Below, piece after piece: positions 9,080-17,985 of a stretch of 64,000 nt of DNA. Origin of the DNA: Embleya sp040605455 (lineage in GTDB: Bacteria; Actinomycetota; Actinomycetes; Streptomycetales; Streptomycetaceae); NCBI RefSeq assembly GCF_040605455.1, contig NZ_JBEXCV010000032.1, forward strand, positions 1 to 64,000, written 5' to 3'. The notes under the pieces were generated by a model. The model had not been told where the DNA came from. It worked only from the letters and a program-made list of their open reading frames with translations, and ran no database searches. Within the stretch, counting starts at the first letter, position 1. Each line of letters begins with the position of its first letter. The position numbers were made by a program, and so were the translations under genes.

Positions 9080-9614
9080 GATTTCCCTCCTTTGTGCTCG
9101 TCGTCTCGTCGTTCGTCGCCTCGACCTTCGTCGACAGGCGTCGCAGTGCGCCGCGTGCCGCGTTCAACTGGCTCTTGACCGACCCTTGTCCGCAGCGCAG
9201 GATGTTCGCGATCTCGGCGATCGGAAGGTCCTCGAGGTAGTACAGGACCAGACAGGCCCGCTGGCCCGGGGGCAACGTCGCCAGCAACTCGCGCGTCCAC
9301 GACCGCGCACACGCCGCCTCCTCCGGTCCCTCCTCCTCGTACGAGACGCGCCGAGCGCGGAACATCGGCCGCAGACGTGCCCATCGCCCGGCCCGCCGGG
9401 ACTCGTCGATCACCAGGTTGACGACCGCCCGGCGGACGTACGCCTCCAATTCCGCGGGTTCGCTCGGGTGCCGCCGGGCCAGAGTGCGCACCAGCGCCTC
9501 CTGCACCAGATCGTCCGCCCGATCGTCGTCCCCGCACAGCAGGAAGGCGTAGCGCTTCAGCGCCCGGCCGCGAACCGCCACCAAGGACTGCACCGCTCCG
9601 CCGTCAACACCCAT
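9060..9614 (-). CDS. ECF RNA polymerase sigma factor (SigE-like subgroup)
   Basis: A 184-residue sigma factor. Region 2 is seen in YAFLLCGDDDRADDLVQEALVRT (about 21-43) and the following helix; region 4 in LPPGQRACLVLYYLEDLPIAEIANILRC and GSVKSQLNAARGAL. ATG 9614 is chosen for the strong ggggagggcgg upstream; an in-frame start at 9656 adds a poor N-terminus. The 3' end overlaps the anti-sigma-like gene by 20 bases. It probably autoregulates this operon in response to an extracytoplasmic signal sensed by its partner. Confidence 0.9.
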   Translation of the reverse strand: MGVDGGAVQSLVAVRGRALKRYAFLLCGDDDRADDLVQEALVRTLARRHPSEPAELEAYVRRAVVNLVIDESRRAGRWARLRPMFRARRVSYEEEGPEEAACARSWTRELLATLPPGQRACLVLYYLEDLPIAEIANILRCGQGSVKSQLNAARGALRRLSTKVEATNDETTSTKEGNREFERG

Positions 9615-9943
9615 CCGCCCTCCCCCATCCGAGTGCCCGGCCCTCGCCGCCACCAATTTCCGTCACACCCTGAAGAACGAACAACAAGCGGGTCGGGTTG
9701 GCCGCCGGCACAGGCAACTTGGGGAAGGTCCACCGTCACGATCGCGGCCCTGCCCGGGGGCGGCCGGCACCGACGACGACAGCGCCCCCGGGCACGCCGT
9801 GCAGAACAGCCGAGATTCGCTCCGGCACGCCGGTCCGAGCGCGGCGCGCCCGGGGGCCGAAGACGCGGACGCGGCGCGCCCCGGGAGCAAGTCGCGAACG
9901 CCGCAACCCCCGCCGCGGCTTCGCCCGCTACCCCGCCCCGCCG
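9615..9943. other. Upstream region of the sigma operon, no gene
   Basis: The stretch holds the promoter region of the leftward sigma operon and then GC-rich sequence with no recognisable coding. It borders the remnant field that starts at about 9944. Confidence 0.5.
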
Positions 9944-10250
9944 TGACATCTTCGCTTCCCCCTCGCACCGCTGGTCCGACCCGCGCGCCCATCTGCTTCA
10001 GGGCAAGGGCTGGGAGGCGGTACGCGAGGACGTCCTGGCGGGCCTGAGCCTGGAGGAGAACGGCGAACGGCACCTCAAGGAACTGATCGAGGTCCTGGAC
10101 GCGACGTGGAAGCAGATGGCCGAGCGCCTTGAGGAGGCCGGAGCGACGCGAAGATCAGCATCGAGGTGCAGCCCATCGGGCCGGGCGAAGCTGAACGTGG
10201 AGAAGCTCCACGCGCCGGGCGAGCCGAAGTCGTGGGCGTGGCTGCGCAAA
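9944..10250 (+). pseudogene. Tn3-family transposase fragment, frameshifted
   Basis: The plus strand encodes DIFASPSHRWSDPRAHLL, then GKGWEAVREDVLAGLSLEEN, then ATWKQMAERLEEAG, a recognisable internal segment of Tn3-family transposases. At about 10140 one base appears lost: the expected DAKISIEVQP continues in the next frame and then KLNVEKLHAPGEPKSWAWLRK returns to the first. Both ends are missing. Confidence 0.7.
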
Positions 10251-10261
10251 AGGACGGCCCG

Positions 10262-10423
10262 TGGTGAGTCGGAGGCGGCGGCCAGGTCGTATACCCGTGA
10301 GGCGACCGCGGCGGCTTCGTCGATTTCGTTGGCGTCGACGTATGCCTGTGCCAGCCATGACGAGTACAGCGCTATTTCCCTCACGTGCGTGGTGTCGTGG
10401 CGCTCCAGTGCGGCGGTCAGCAC
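10262..10423 (-). pseudogene. TPR-type regulator C-terminal fragment
   Basis: The minus strand encodes LTAALERHDTTHVREIALYS followed by WLAQAYVDANEIDEAA and VYDLAAASDSPR, which matches the C-terminal TPR end of streptomycete XRE-type regulators. The N-terminal HTH part is absent and both flanks belong to other remnants. Confidence 0.6.
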
Positions 10424-10487
10424 AGGGACGGCCCGCAGCGGCCGATGGGTCTCGGTGAAGACCCGGCCGCCGGCCGCCGACGACCGG

Positions 10488-10641
10488 AACCCCTTGCGCG
10501 AACGGGTGTTCTGGCGCTTCCGCTACGAGACGTGCGCCCGCGCGGAGGAGGTCCTGCAACTCGACGTCCCGGACCTGGACCCGGAGTTCCGCCGGGCCCA
10601 CGTCGTCGAGAAGGGCGGCGACCTCGCGTACGTCCACCGGG
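10488..10641 (+). pseudogene. Tyrosine recombinase fragment (plus strand)
   Basis: NPLRERVFWRFRYETCARAE followed by EVLQLDVPDLDPEFRRAHVV is the start of the catalytic domain of tyrosine recombinases, including the first catalytic Arg region. Reading continues only to about 10641, and the H-x-x-R and Tyr boxes are missing. Confidence 0.65.
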
Positions 10642-10643
10642 AC

Positions 10644-10992
10644 TCAGCCCCGGCGGCGGGCGGCGGGGTCGCGTCCGGCGACGTGCCGGGCGACCGCGTC
10701 GACGCCGGGGCGTGCGTACCGCTCCGGGGAGCGGACGAAGGCGTGCCGGGAGCGGGCCGGCAGCATCGGGGTGGAGGTGCCGCCCTCCGCGTCGTGGGTG
10801 AGCGCGGAATGCCGCAGCCGGTGCAGCGTGAAGCCGTCCAGGTTCTCGATGTCCTCCACATTCAGGCACAGCACCTCATCGGCTCTCGCCGCCGACTCGT
10901 AGAGCATCTTCAGCACGTCCTCTCCCGCAGCGCGACATCCAGGGCGCCACAGGGCGGCGATCTGGTCCTCCGCGAGGGCCTTGGTGCGGTCC
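10644..10992 (-). pseudogene. Tyrosine recombinase fragment (minus strand), internal deletion
   Basis: The minus strand encodes KMLYESAARADEVLCLNVED joined directly to LHRLRHSALTHDAEGGTSTP and RYARPGVDAVARHVA. These are the first Arg box and the HxLRHS...Tyr box of an integrase, with the middle of the catalytic domain deleted. It is a different copy from the plus-strand fragment beside it, in opposite orientation. Confidence 0.65.
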
Positions 10993-10995
10993 GGC

Positions 10996-11166
10996 GGACT
11001 GGCCCGGCACGGCGACGACCTGGGCCGGATCGAGCCGGGCCGGCTCGCCGACCTGCTGGTCCTGGACGGCGACCCGACGATCGACATCGGCGTACTGGCC
11101 GACCGGCCGCCCCTGGCGGTGCTCAAGGGCGGCCAGGTGGTCGCGGGCGTGCTGCCGGGGCGATGA
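10996..11166 (+). pseudogene. Amidohydrolase C-terminal fragment
   Basis: The plus strand encodes LGRIEPGRLADLLVLDGDPT then LAVLKGGQVVAGVLPG and a stop, which is the typical C-terminal beta-sandwich end of amidohydrolases. The metal-binding barrel is absent, so only the last 55 or so codons survive. Confidence 0.7.
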
Positions 11167-11459
11167 GGTCCTCGCACGCCCGTTCACGCTCCACCCAGAT
11201 CCGACCCCGGGAGTACCCATGGCGTCTCCGACCCGATCCGCAGGCTCGACTTCGGCTGAGCACCCCCACGCGACCCACGGCCGCGATCCACAGCCGCGAC
11301 CCACCGCGCGATCCGCCACGCACCCGACCACGCGACCCACCGCGCGACCCACCCGCAAGGCCGCCCGCCTCCGAGACCCGCACCTCGATCGCGCCCGCGC
11401 CACGGCGCTCGGCCGAACCGTGCCGGGCTCGATGGCGCCGACTCGCCTACACTCCGGTT

Positions 11460-12374
11460 GTGTCCGACCTTGCCTCCCCTCCCCCGCCCGGCGACGACGC
11501 CCTAGACGCGGTCGGCGTGCTCGCCGATCCGGTACGCCGGGCCCTGTACCGCTACGTCGCCGCGGCCGAGGGCCCGGTCGGGCGGGCGGCGGCGGCCGAC
11601 GCGGTCGGGATCCAGCGCACGCTCGCGGCGTTCCATCTGGACAAGCTGGTCGAGGCGGGGCTGCTGAGTACGGAGTTCGCGCGGCCTGCGGGGCGGAGCG
11701 GCCCGGGCGCCGGTCGACCGGCGAAGCTGTATCGGCGCAGCCCGGTCGAGACCAGCGTGACGCTGCCACCGCGGGCCTACGACACGGCCGGGCAGATCCT
11801 GGCGGACGCGGTCGAGCGGGCGGGCGCGGGTCGGGCGGTGGATGCGGCCGCGTACGACACGGGGCGGGTCGCCGGGCGCGCACTCGGTGGTCCGGCGGCG
11901 GAGGGCGCGGACGAGCACGATCGTGTGGTCGCGGCGCTGACGGCGCGCGGGTACGAGCCGGTACCGGAGCGCGGACACGATGCCGTTCCGGAGCCCGGGC
12001 CGGAGAGCGTTCCGGAGCCGGGGCACGACTCCGTTCCGGGGCCGGGCCGGACAGCGGTTGCCGAGGCAAACCACGCGGCGGGCCAGGCGGCGGCCCAGGT
12101 GCCGGGCCACGCGGCGGTCGACGAGAGCGTCGTCCCGACGGCGGCCGACGAGTCGCCGGACCACGCCCGGATCCTGCTCCGGAACTGCCCCTTCCACCAA
12201 CTGGCCGAGGACTTCCCGCCGCTGGTGTGCGGGATGAATCTGGCACTCCTCCAAGGGCTGCTCGATGGTCTGGGCGCGACCGGATACCGGGCCAGGCTCG
12301 ACTCCGTGCCGGGACGCTGCTGCGTGGTCGTCGAGCGGGCGGCGGAAGTGAACGAGAAGGGAGCGGCCGACTGA
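11460..12374 (+). CDS. ArsR/SufR-type HTH regulator with Pro-Glu-Gly insert
   Basis: A 304-residue regulator beginning at GTG 11460. Residues 15-85 form a winged helix (GVLADPVRRALYRYVAAA, then TLAAFHLDKLVEAGLLS). Residues about 160-230 are an acidic, Pro-rich insert built of short PVPEPG-like repeats, unusual for the family. The C-terminus, RNCPFHQLAEDFPPLVCGMN, carries the two Cys and His of the SufR-like domain that in relatives binds a metal or Fe-S cluster. A TACACT hexamer ends 7 bases before the GTG, so the message is probably leaderless. Its target is unknown; the DUF3291 gene follows 89 bases later. Confidence 0.82.
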   Translation: MSDLASPPPPGDDALDAVGVLADPVRRALYRYVAAAEGPVGRAAAADAVGIQRTLAAFHLDKLVEAGLLSTEFARPAGRSGPGAGRPAKLYRRSPVETSVTLPPRAYDTAGQILADAVERAGAGRAVDAAAYDTGRVAGRALGGPAAEGADEHDRVVAALTARGYEPVPERGHDAVPEPGPESVPEPGHDSVPGPGRTAVAEANHAAGQAAAQVPGHAAVDESVVPTAADESPDHARILLRNCPFHQLAEDFPPLVCGMNLALLQGLLDGLGATGYRARLDSVPGRCCVVVERAAEVNEKGAAD

Positions 12375-12463
12375 TCCGCACCTCCCGAGCCCTCTCGACT
12401 GGCACCGAATCTCTAAAAACAATTTTCGTTGACATACAGTTCGGGACCTGGTGAGGTGATCCC

Positions 12464-12943
12464 ATGCCCTCGACACACCACATCGCCCAGTTCAACGTCG
12501 CACGCATGCTCGCCCCTCTGGACACACCGACCATGGCCGAATTCGTCGCCGGCCTCGATCCGATGAACGATCTCGCGGACCACGCAACCGGCTTCGTCTG
12601 GCGACTGAAGGGCGAGGACGAGGGTGTCGTGGACACGACCGACATCCGCCCGTACGACTCCGACACGATCGTGACCATGTCGGTCTGGGAAACCCCGGAT
12701 CAGCTCTGGGACTTCGTCTACCGCAGCGGCCACCTGGAATACCTGCGCCGCCGCCAGGACTGGTTCGAACACCTCGCCGAGATCTCGCAGGTCCTGTGGT
12801 GGCTCCCGGCCGGCACCGTCCCGACCTCCGCCGACGGCAAGATCCGCCTGGACCACCTGCGCGAACACGGCCCGACCCCCTACGCCTTCACCTTCCGCAA
12901 CCGCTTCCCGCAGCCGGAACCGGAGCCGGCCGAAATCGCCTGA
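12464..12943 (+). CDS. DUF3291 family protein
   Basis: A 159-residue small soluble protein beginning at ATG 12464. It has the family pattern HHIAQFNVARMLAPLDTPTM, then GFVWRL, then TMSVWETPDQLWDFVYRSGH. The fold is a ferredoxin-like dimer of unknown activity, related to antibiotic-monooxygenase-like proteins. The ribosome binding site is ggtgaggtga. A TTGACA hexamer lies at 12429-12434. Confidence 0.85.
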   Translation: MPSTHHIAQFNVARMLAPLDTPTMAEFVAGLDPMNDLADHATGFVWRLKGEDEGVVDTTDIRPYDSDTIVTMSVWETPDQLWDFVYRSGHLEYLRRRQDWFEHLAEISQVLWWLPAGTVPTSADGKIRLDHLREHGPTPYAFTFRNRFPQPEPEPAEIA

Positions 12944-13085
12944 CGGGGCGACCGCAGACGGCGACGGGCATGCAGCCGGCTCGACGACGGCGCACGCTGC
13001 CGAAGGCGGCCCAGGCGCGGCTTGCGTCCGCACGTGCGCGCTGTACCGCAGGTCGCGCCGGGCTGCCGGCCGAACACACCCCGGC

Positions 13086-13195
13086 CTACGGCAGCGTGAT
13101 CACCACCTTGCCGAACGGGGCGCCGGTACGCAGGTGTTCGTACGCCTTCGCGGCCTCGTCGACAGGAGAAGCCGTAATACACGCCTGCCATCAGG
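13086..13195 (-). pseudogene. Zinc-type quinone reductase C-terminal remnant
   Basis: The minus strand ends with DEAAKAYEHLRTGAPFGKVV then ITLP and a stop at 13086, the usual last 25 residues of NADPH:quinone reductases of the MDR superfamily. Upstream, VYYGFS is in another frame and no further domain follows, so it is a decayed stub. Confidence 0.55.
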
Positions 13196-13354
13196 ACCGA
13201 AGAACGCGATCCAGCAGGAGCGATACAGGACCGTGAGGGCCTTGCGGATGGGCATCCTGCGGTGTGCCCGGCGTCACACGGAACCTTTCCCGGTCCGGTG
13301 CCCTCTTCCCGACGACCGGCTGACACCTCGTCAGCCCCGAGAAGGGACCGTGCC

Positions 13355-13897
13355 GTGCACATCACCAGCGGAACCGCCGGAGCCACCGAACCCAGCACAA
13401 CGGCCCGACCGACCACCGGCACGCCCACCGCCGCCGGAAGACGCGCCGGTACGGCGGTCGCCGCGCTGCTCACCGCCGATGCCCTCCTTCACGCGCTCTG
13501 GGCGACCGGCTCGACCTGGCCCGCCGGCAGCACCGAGGCACTCTCACAGGGACTGCTCAACGCCGACGTTCCGTTCACCCCGCGCACTCTGCTGCCGCTC
13601 TGCGCGCTGCTCGGCACGGGCGCCGTCGGCGTATTCGCGCACAGCCGCGGTCGAGGCGGCCGGGTGAGCGCGCTGATCACCGCGGCGGTCGCCGCCGGAC
13701 TCGCGATCCGGAGCACGGCGGGCGTGGTCTGGGCGGTGGGCATCGGGACCGACCCGGGCAGTACGTTCCATCGCCTCAACCTCGCCCTCTACACGCCGGT
13801 TTGCATGGCATTCGGCTACGCGGCCGCACGACTCGCCCTGACCGGATTCCGCCGGACGTCGAGCCGACCGCCCCGGACCCCGGTCGCCGGGAGATGA
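13355..13897 (+). CDS. DUF3995 membrane protein
   Basis: A 180-residue integral membrane protein with about four hydrophobic helices (GTAVAALLTADALLHALWAT first, then LLPLCALLGTGAVGVFA, ITAAVAAGLAIRSTAGVVWA and the last near 150-170). The N-terminus is Thr/Ala-rich. GTG 13355 is preferred because gagaaggga lies upstream. Its stop overlaps the start of the ECF sigma gene (ATGA), so the two are co-translated. It might sense a signal for that sigma factor, but this is inference from overlap only. Confidence 0.75.
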   Translation: MHITSGTAGATEPSTTARPTTGTPTAAGRRAGTAVAALLTADALLHALWATGSTWPAGSTEALSQGLLNADVPFTPRTLLPLCALLGTGAVGVFAHSRGRGGRVSALITAAVAAGLAIRSTAGVVWAVGIGTDPGSTFHRLNLALYTPVCMAFGYAAARLALTGFRRTSSRPPRTPVAGR

Positions 13898-14571
13898 TCA
13901 CCACCGTGCCGGATCGCCGAACCGAAGACCGAACCGAAGAGCGAAGCCGCGACCGAACCGACGACCGAAGCCAAGGCCGAGTCGAAGACGGAATCGGTGG
14001 CCGAGCCGAGCACGGGATCGATCGGGGGACCGAGAACCGCGCCGAAGGCCGGGCCGAGAACCGGGCCGCCGACCGCCGTACGCGTGGCATCGCCCTCGCC
14101 CGCGCCGCCCATCGTGGCGACACCCTCGCGATGAGCGACCTGCTCGATCACCTGATCCCCTACGTCGCCACCATCTGCGGTCCGATCGCCCTGGACGCCC
14201 GTCAGGACGCGGTACAGGAAACGCTGGTCGTGGTCTTCCGCGCGCTGCGCAACCTCGAGGAACCGGAGGCGCTGTACGGCTGGGTCCGTGCGATCGCGGT
14301 GCGCGAGGCGATTCGGATCGCCCGCCGGGCGGGACGCGACACCCCGGTCGAATCGACCGAACTGCCCGCGCCCGGCGACCCGCAGCTGGCCGCCGACATC
14401 GACGACGTACTGGCCAGGCTGTCGCCCGAGCACCGCGCCGTACTGGTCCTGCGCGACGTCGAGGGCCTGGACGAACAAACCGCCGCCGACCTGCTCGGCG
14501 TCCCCGAAGGCACCGTCAAGTCCCGGCTGCATCGCGCCCGGGCGGGATTCCGAAGGATGTGGACGGCATGA
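13894..14571 (+). CDS. Sigma-70 family (ECF) sigma factor with charged N-terminal extension
   Basis: A 225-residue sigma factor. Residues 1-65 are a low-complexity Arg/Asp/Glu/Thr tract built from short TEDRTEERS-like repeats. Region 2 follows (DLLDHLIPYVATICG, DAVQETLVVVFRALRNL, YGWVRAIAVREAIRIARR), and region 4 is LSPEHRAVLVLRDVEGLDEQ to GTVKSRLHRARAG. It overlaps its neighbours by ATGA on both sides, placing it in the middle of a three-gene coupled operon. The extension is unusual for ECF factors; true translation could begin later, but the upstream ATGA overlap favours ATG 13894. Confidence 0.85.
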   Translation: MITTVPDRRTEDRTEERSRDRTDDRSQGRVEDGIGGRAEHGIDRGTENRAEGRAENRAADRRTRGIALARAAHRGDTLAMSDLLDHLIPYVATICGPIALDARQDAVQETLVVVFRALRNLEEPEALYGWVRAIAVREAIRIARRAGRDTPVESTELPAPGDPQLAADIDDVLARLSPEHRAVLVLRDVEGLDEQTAADLLGVPEGTVKSRLHRARAGFRRMWTA

Positions 14572-15149
14572 CGGAGCCACTCGACTCCGGCAACATCGGA
14601 CCGGGCGATGCAGAACCCGTACTCGTCGATCCCCCCGGCACCGAACCCATTCGGCTCGAACCCGCCGGCACCGAACCCATTCGCCTCGAACCCCCCGGCG
14701 TGGATCCCGTTCGCGTCGACGCGGTGGCCCGCCTGCGTGCGCTGACCGCCGGCATCCCGGGTGCTCGTGTCGTCGAGGGCGTGGTGCCCGCGCCGTTCGC
14801 CGACGTCTGGGCGGTGATGGGCGACCTGGAGCACGGCTTCGGCCGGTTCCAGCCGGACATGCGCCGCATCCGGGTGTCCCGGCGCGACGGCGATCGCGTC
14901 GAGGCATACGCGCGCAGCCGCTACGGCATGCGGGCCCGCTTCGACGGCATCCTGCGCCCGGGCTGGTGCTGGCTGCAGAGCCGGTTCGTGATCATCGGCA
15001 TGGCCGCGGTCGCCGAGCACGACACGACCCGGGTCGCCCTCACCGGCGGCGTCCGGGTACCGGGTCGAGCCGCCATCGTGCCGGTCGGCGCCGGACGCGA
15101 ACTACGCCTGGCCCTGGCTCGATTGCACGCGGTGGTCGGCGACGGCTGA
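14568..15149 (+). CDS. SRPBCC-fold protein
   Basis: A 193-residue protein starting at the ATGA overlap with the sigma gene. Residues 8-50 hold tandem TEPIRLEP-type repeats (three degenerate copies, nearly identical in DNA). The rest is an SRPBCC/polyketide-cyclase-like fold: EGVVPAPFADVWAVMGDLEH, GFGRFQPDMRRIRV, and a C-terminal helix LRLALARLHAVV. It likely binds a small hydrophobic ligand. Co-translation with an ECF sigma factor suggests that the same stress induces it. Confidence 0.78.
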   Translation: MTEPLDSGNIGPGDAEPVLVDPPGTEPIRLEPAGTEPIRLEPPGVDPVRVDAVARLRALTAGIPGARVVEGVVPAPFADVWAVMGDLEHGFGRFQPDMRRIRVSRRDGDRVEAYARSRYGMRARFDGILRPGWCWLQSRFVIIGMAAVAEHDTTRVALTGGVRVPGRAAIVPVGAGRELRLALARLHAVVGDG

Positions 15150-15203
15150 GCCGGCTACCCCCGGCTCGCCGCGAGCTCCGCTCCCGGCGCCGGCGGCGGG
15201 TCG

Positions 15204-16181
15204 TCAGCCGCGCAGCGTGGCGGCGGCCTTGTAGGTGCGCAGGACCGGTGCGGTCTCGATACGGGTGATCGCATCCAAGGCGACGCGGCGAATCAGGTAG
15301 TGGTGCAGGGCCTCCGCGTCGCGACACAGGGCGTGGGCGACCAGGTTGGTGGGACCGGTGGTGGCGGCCACGACGGCGAGTTCCTCGTGGCCGGCCAATA
15401 CGGTGGCGACCTCGTCGAGGCGGCTGGGGGCGACCTGCATCCACAACAGCGCGGACACGGTGGCGCCGAGGAAGGCGGGTTCGATGTCGATGTCGAAGAA
15501 CAGCGCGCCGCGTGAACGCAGTTGGGTCAACCGGCGAGTGACCGTGGAGGGCGTGGAGCCGGTCGCGGCGGCCAGGTCCGCGTAACCGGCCCGGGCGTCC
15601 TCACGCAGCACCGCCAGCAGGCGCAGGTCGGCGTCGGTGAGCGGGTACGGGTCGTCGCCCTCGACGTCGGCGACCGGCACGTCGTGGGCGCGCAGCCGGG
15701 CCTCCTGTTCGGGGGTGAGCGCGCCGACCCGGCCGCGCCACGCGGTGAGCCCGCCCAGGTAGGTGTGCAACAGGTAGTGCGCGGAGACCGCGGTGATGCC
15801 GGCGGTGCGGGGGATGTCACGCAGCAGGAGGGAGTGGGCGTCCGGGCCGCTGGGCGCGGTTTCGATGATCGCGACGATCTCGGTGCCGCCGGAGGTCAGC
15901 CGGACCCACGAGGTGTCGGGGCGGCGGGCCAACGCGACCGCGATGTCGTGCGCGGTGCGGGTGGCGGCGGTCAGGCGGACGAACCACTGATGCGCGCGGG
16001 TGCTGCACGGGGTCGGCAGGGCGACCACGCGCAGGCCGCCTTCGGCGTGCAGGCGGCGGTAGCGGCGCACCACGGTCTGGGTCGAGGAGCCGAGGACCTC
16101 GGCGATGAGGGTGAACGGGGCGCGCGCGTCCACGTGGAGGGCGTGGATCAGGCCACGGTCGAGATCGTCTAGTTCGAGCAT
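15204..16181 (-). CDS. Lrp/AsnC-family regulator with two HTH-RAM units
   Basis: A 325-residue protein starting at ATG 16181 (MLELDDLDRGLIHAL). It contains two AsnC-type units in series: HTH at about 5-50 and again at about 182-226 (LTDADLRLLAVLREDARAGY, TPSTVTRRLTQLRSRGA), each followed by a RAM-like alpha/beta domain. This doubled form is a known actinomycete variant. It is divergent from the DHA2 pump at 16343 with 161 bases between, so the pump is the likely target. Confidence 0.88.
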   Translation of the reverse strand: MLELDDLDRGLIHALHVDARAPFTLIAEVLGSSTQTVVRRYRRLHAEGGLRVVALPTPCSTRAHQWFVRLTAATRTAHDIAVALARRPDTSWVRLTSGGTEIVAIIETAPSGPDAHSLLLRDIPRTAGITAVSAHYLLHTYLGGLTAWRGRVGALTPEQEARLRAHDVPVADVEGDDPYPLTDADLRLLAVLREDARAGYADLAAATGSTPSTVTRRLTQLRSRGALFFDIDIEPAFLGATVSALLWMQVAPSRLDEVATVLAGHEELAVVAATTGPTNLVAHALCRDAEALHHYLIRRVALDAITRIETAPVLRTYKAAATLRG

Positions 16182-16342
16182 ATCCCCCAAAATAGCCGAC
16201 CCCTATGGAAGTAATCATCGGTTCGACCGCCGAAAGTGGAACCAGACGTGAAGGCCGGACCAGGGTGGTGCTCAAGCGGAACACCGGGACGGCAGACCGG
16301 CAGACCGCGGATCCACGCACCGGACGACTCACGGGGGGCCCC

Positions 16343-17929
16343 ATGACCGAGCATCCCACCCAGCACTCCACCGAGCCTGCCAAGCACCCCGCCAGGCACT
16401 CCACCGAGCCCACCGCGCACTCCACCGAACCCACCGACACAACCGGCGCCGCCACCCGCACCGCCCACGACGCCCCGGCCGCGCCGCCCGACCGACCGGC
16501 CCCCGTCGCGTATCGCCGGCGGTGGACCGCCTTGATCGCGCTGCTCACCGCCGAGGCGATGAACCTCCTCGACGCCACGATCGTCCAGGTCGCCGGCCCC
16601 GTCATCCACACCGACCTCGGCGGTCCCGCCGCCGCGATCCCCTGGTACAGCGCCGCCTACACCCTCGCCTTCGCCCTCGGCCTGCTCACCGCCGCCCGTC
16701 TCGGCGACATCGCCGGCCGCCGCCGGATCTTCCGAATCGGCGTCACCGCGTTCGCCCTCACTTCACTGGCCTGCGCACTCGCCCCCACCGCCGGCGTCCT
16801 CATCGGCATGCGCGCGGCGCAAGGTGCCGCCGCCGCCCTGATCATCCCTCAGACGTTCGGACTGATCCGCGCCATGTTCGACGGCGACGAACTGCCCAAG
16901 GCACTGGGCACCATCGGCCCGGTCATGGGCCTGTCCGCGGTCCTCGGCCCGGTCCTTGGCGGCGTGCTCACGCACGCCGACCTGTTCGGCACCTCCTGGC
17001 GCGCGGTGTTCCTGGTCAACCTGCCTCTCGCCGCCGCCGTCCTGGCCATCGCCCCACTGCTGCGCGAGGACCGTGCCCCGGTACGCCCCCGCCTCGACCC
17101 GACCGGCACCGCCCTGGCCATGATCGGCACCGCGCTGCTGGTGTGCCCACTCACCGCCGGCACCGGCGCACCGAGTGCCGGCGCATGGGCCGCCGCCGCG
17201 CTCGGCGCACTCGTCCTGATCGTGTTCACCGCCCACCAGCGCCGCGCAGCCGCCGCCGGCCGCATCCCGCTGATCGAGCCGTCCCTGCTGCACGGTCGCG
17301 CCTTCCCCGCCGCGCTGGCCACCTCCACCCTGTTCTTCGCCGTCATGAACGGCGTCATGATCACCGTGGTGCTGCACCTGGAACTGGGCCTGGGCAACGG
17401 CCCGCTCACCGCCGGCCTCACCCTGCTGCCGTGGTCCGCCGGCCTGGCCGTCGCCTCCTGGGCCGCCGGCAGCCACCTCGTCCCCCGCTACGGCACCCGT
17501 GTCCTGCACGCCGGCATCGCCACCCTCGCCGCCGGCATCGCCACCGCGGCCCTGGCCTACCGGGCCACGCCCGCCGACGACTACCCTCTCGGCCTGCCGT
17601 TCGCCCTCGCCTTGGCCGGCCTCGGCGTGGGCCTGTTCACCGCGCCGTTCTTCACCGCCGCGCTGCGCCACGTCTCGCCGCAGGAGACCGGCTCGGCGGC
17701 GGGGCTCCTCAACGCCGTCCAGCAACTCGGCGGCACACTCGGCGTCGCCATCGTCGGCGGCGTCTACCTGACCGGCGACAGCTCCGGACAGGCCGCGGGA
17801 CTGAGCGCGCAGCACGCACTGGCGACGGCCGCAGCCCTGCTCGCCGCGACCGCGCCGGCCGCCTGGGCGATGACCACCCGCCGCCGCGCCCCGATCGGCC
17901 CGGCGGAAGCCACCGGCAACGTGCACTGA
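16343..17929 (+). CDS. MFS drug:H+ antiporter, DHA2 (14-TM) family
   Basis: A 528-residue efflux pump. A His/Thr/Pro-rich cytoplasmic tail (1-55, with EPTAHSTEP-type repeats) precedes 14 predicted helices. Helix 1 has MNLLDATIVQVAGPVIHTDLG, the family motif; loop 2-3 has ARLGDIAGRRR (motif A), and GPVMGLSAVLGPVLGG is motif C, the antiporter signature. ATG 16343 follows ggggggcccc. It lies opposite a doubled AsnC regulator. Substrate unknown, probably a toxic organic compound. Confidence 0.88.
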   Translation: MTEHPTQHSTEPAKHPARHSTEPTAHSTEPTDTTGAATRTAHDAPAAPPDRPAPVAYRRRWTALIALLTAEAMNLLDATIVQVAGPVIHTDLGGPAAAIPWYSAAYTLAFALGLLTAARLGDIAGRRRIFRIGVTAFALTSLACALAPTAGVLIGMRAAQGAAAALIIPQTFGLIRAMFDGDELPKALGTIGPVMGLSAVLGPVLGGVLTHADLFGTSWRAVFLVNLPLAAAVLAIAPLLREDRAPVRPRLDPTGTALAMIGTALLVCPLTAGTGAPSAGAWAAAALGALVLIVFTAHQRRAAAAGRIPLIEPSLLHGRAFPAALATSTLFFAVMNGVMITVVLHLELGLGNGPLTAGLTLLPWSAGLAVASWAAGSHLVPRYGTRVLHAGIATLAAGIATAALAYRATPADDYPLGLPFALALAGLGVGLFTAPFFTAALRHVSPQETGSAAGLLNAVQQLGGTLGVAIVGGVYLTGDSSGQAAGLSAQHALATAAALLAATAPAAWAMTTRRRAPIGPAEATGNVH

Positions 17930-17985
17930 CCCGGTCGCCGGCCGGGCCGTTTTCGAATCAGCGGTCCAGCTACCGACGGGGTTGC

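Noticed and set aside
8910..12374. A single reading frame of more than 1100 codons on the plus strand
   Set aside because: It passes through antisense of the sigma operon and through several unrelated remnants. Only its last 304 codons (from 11460) form a real gene.
12429..12463. Full vegetative promoter for the DUF3291 gene
   Set aside because: TTGACA is present but no -10 hexamer lies at a suitable distance, since the ribosome binding site occupies that position.
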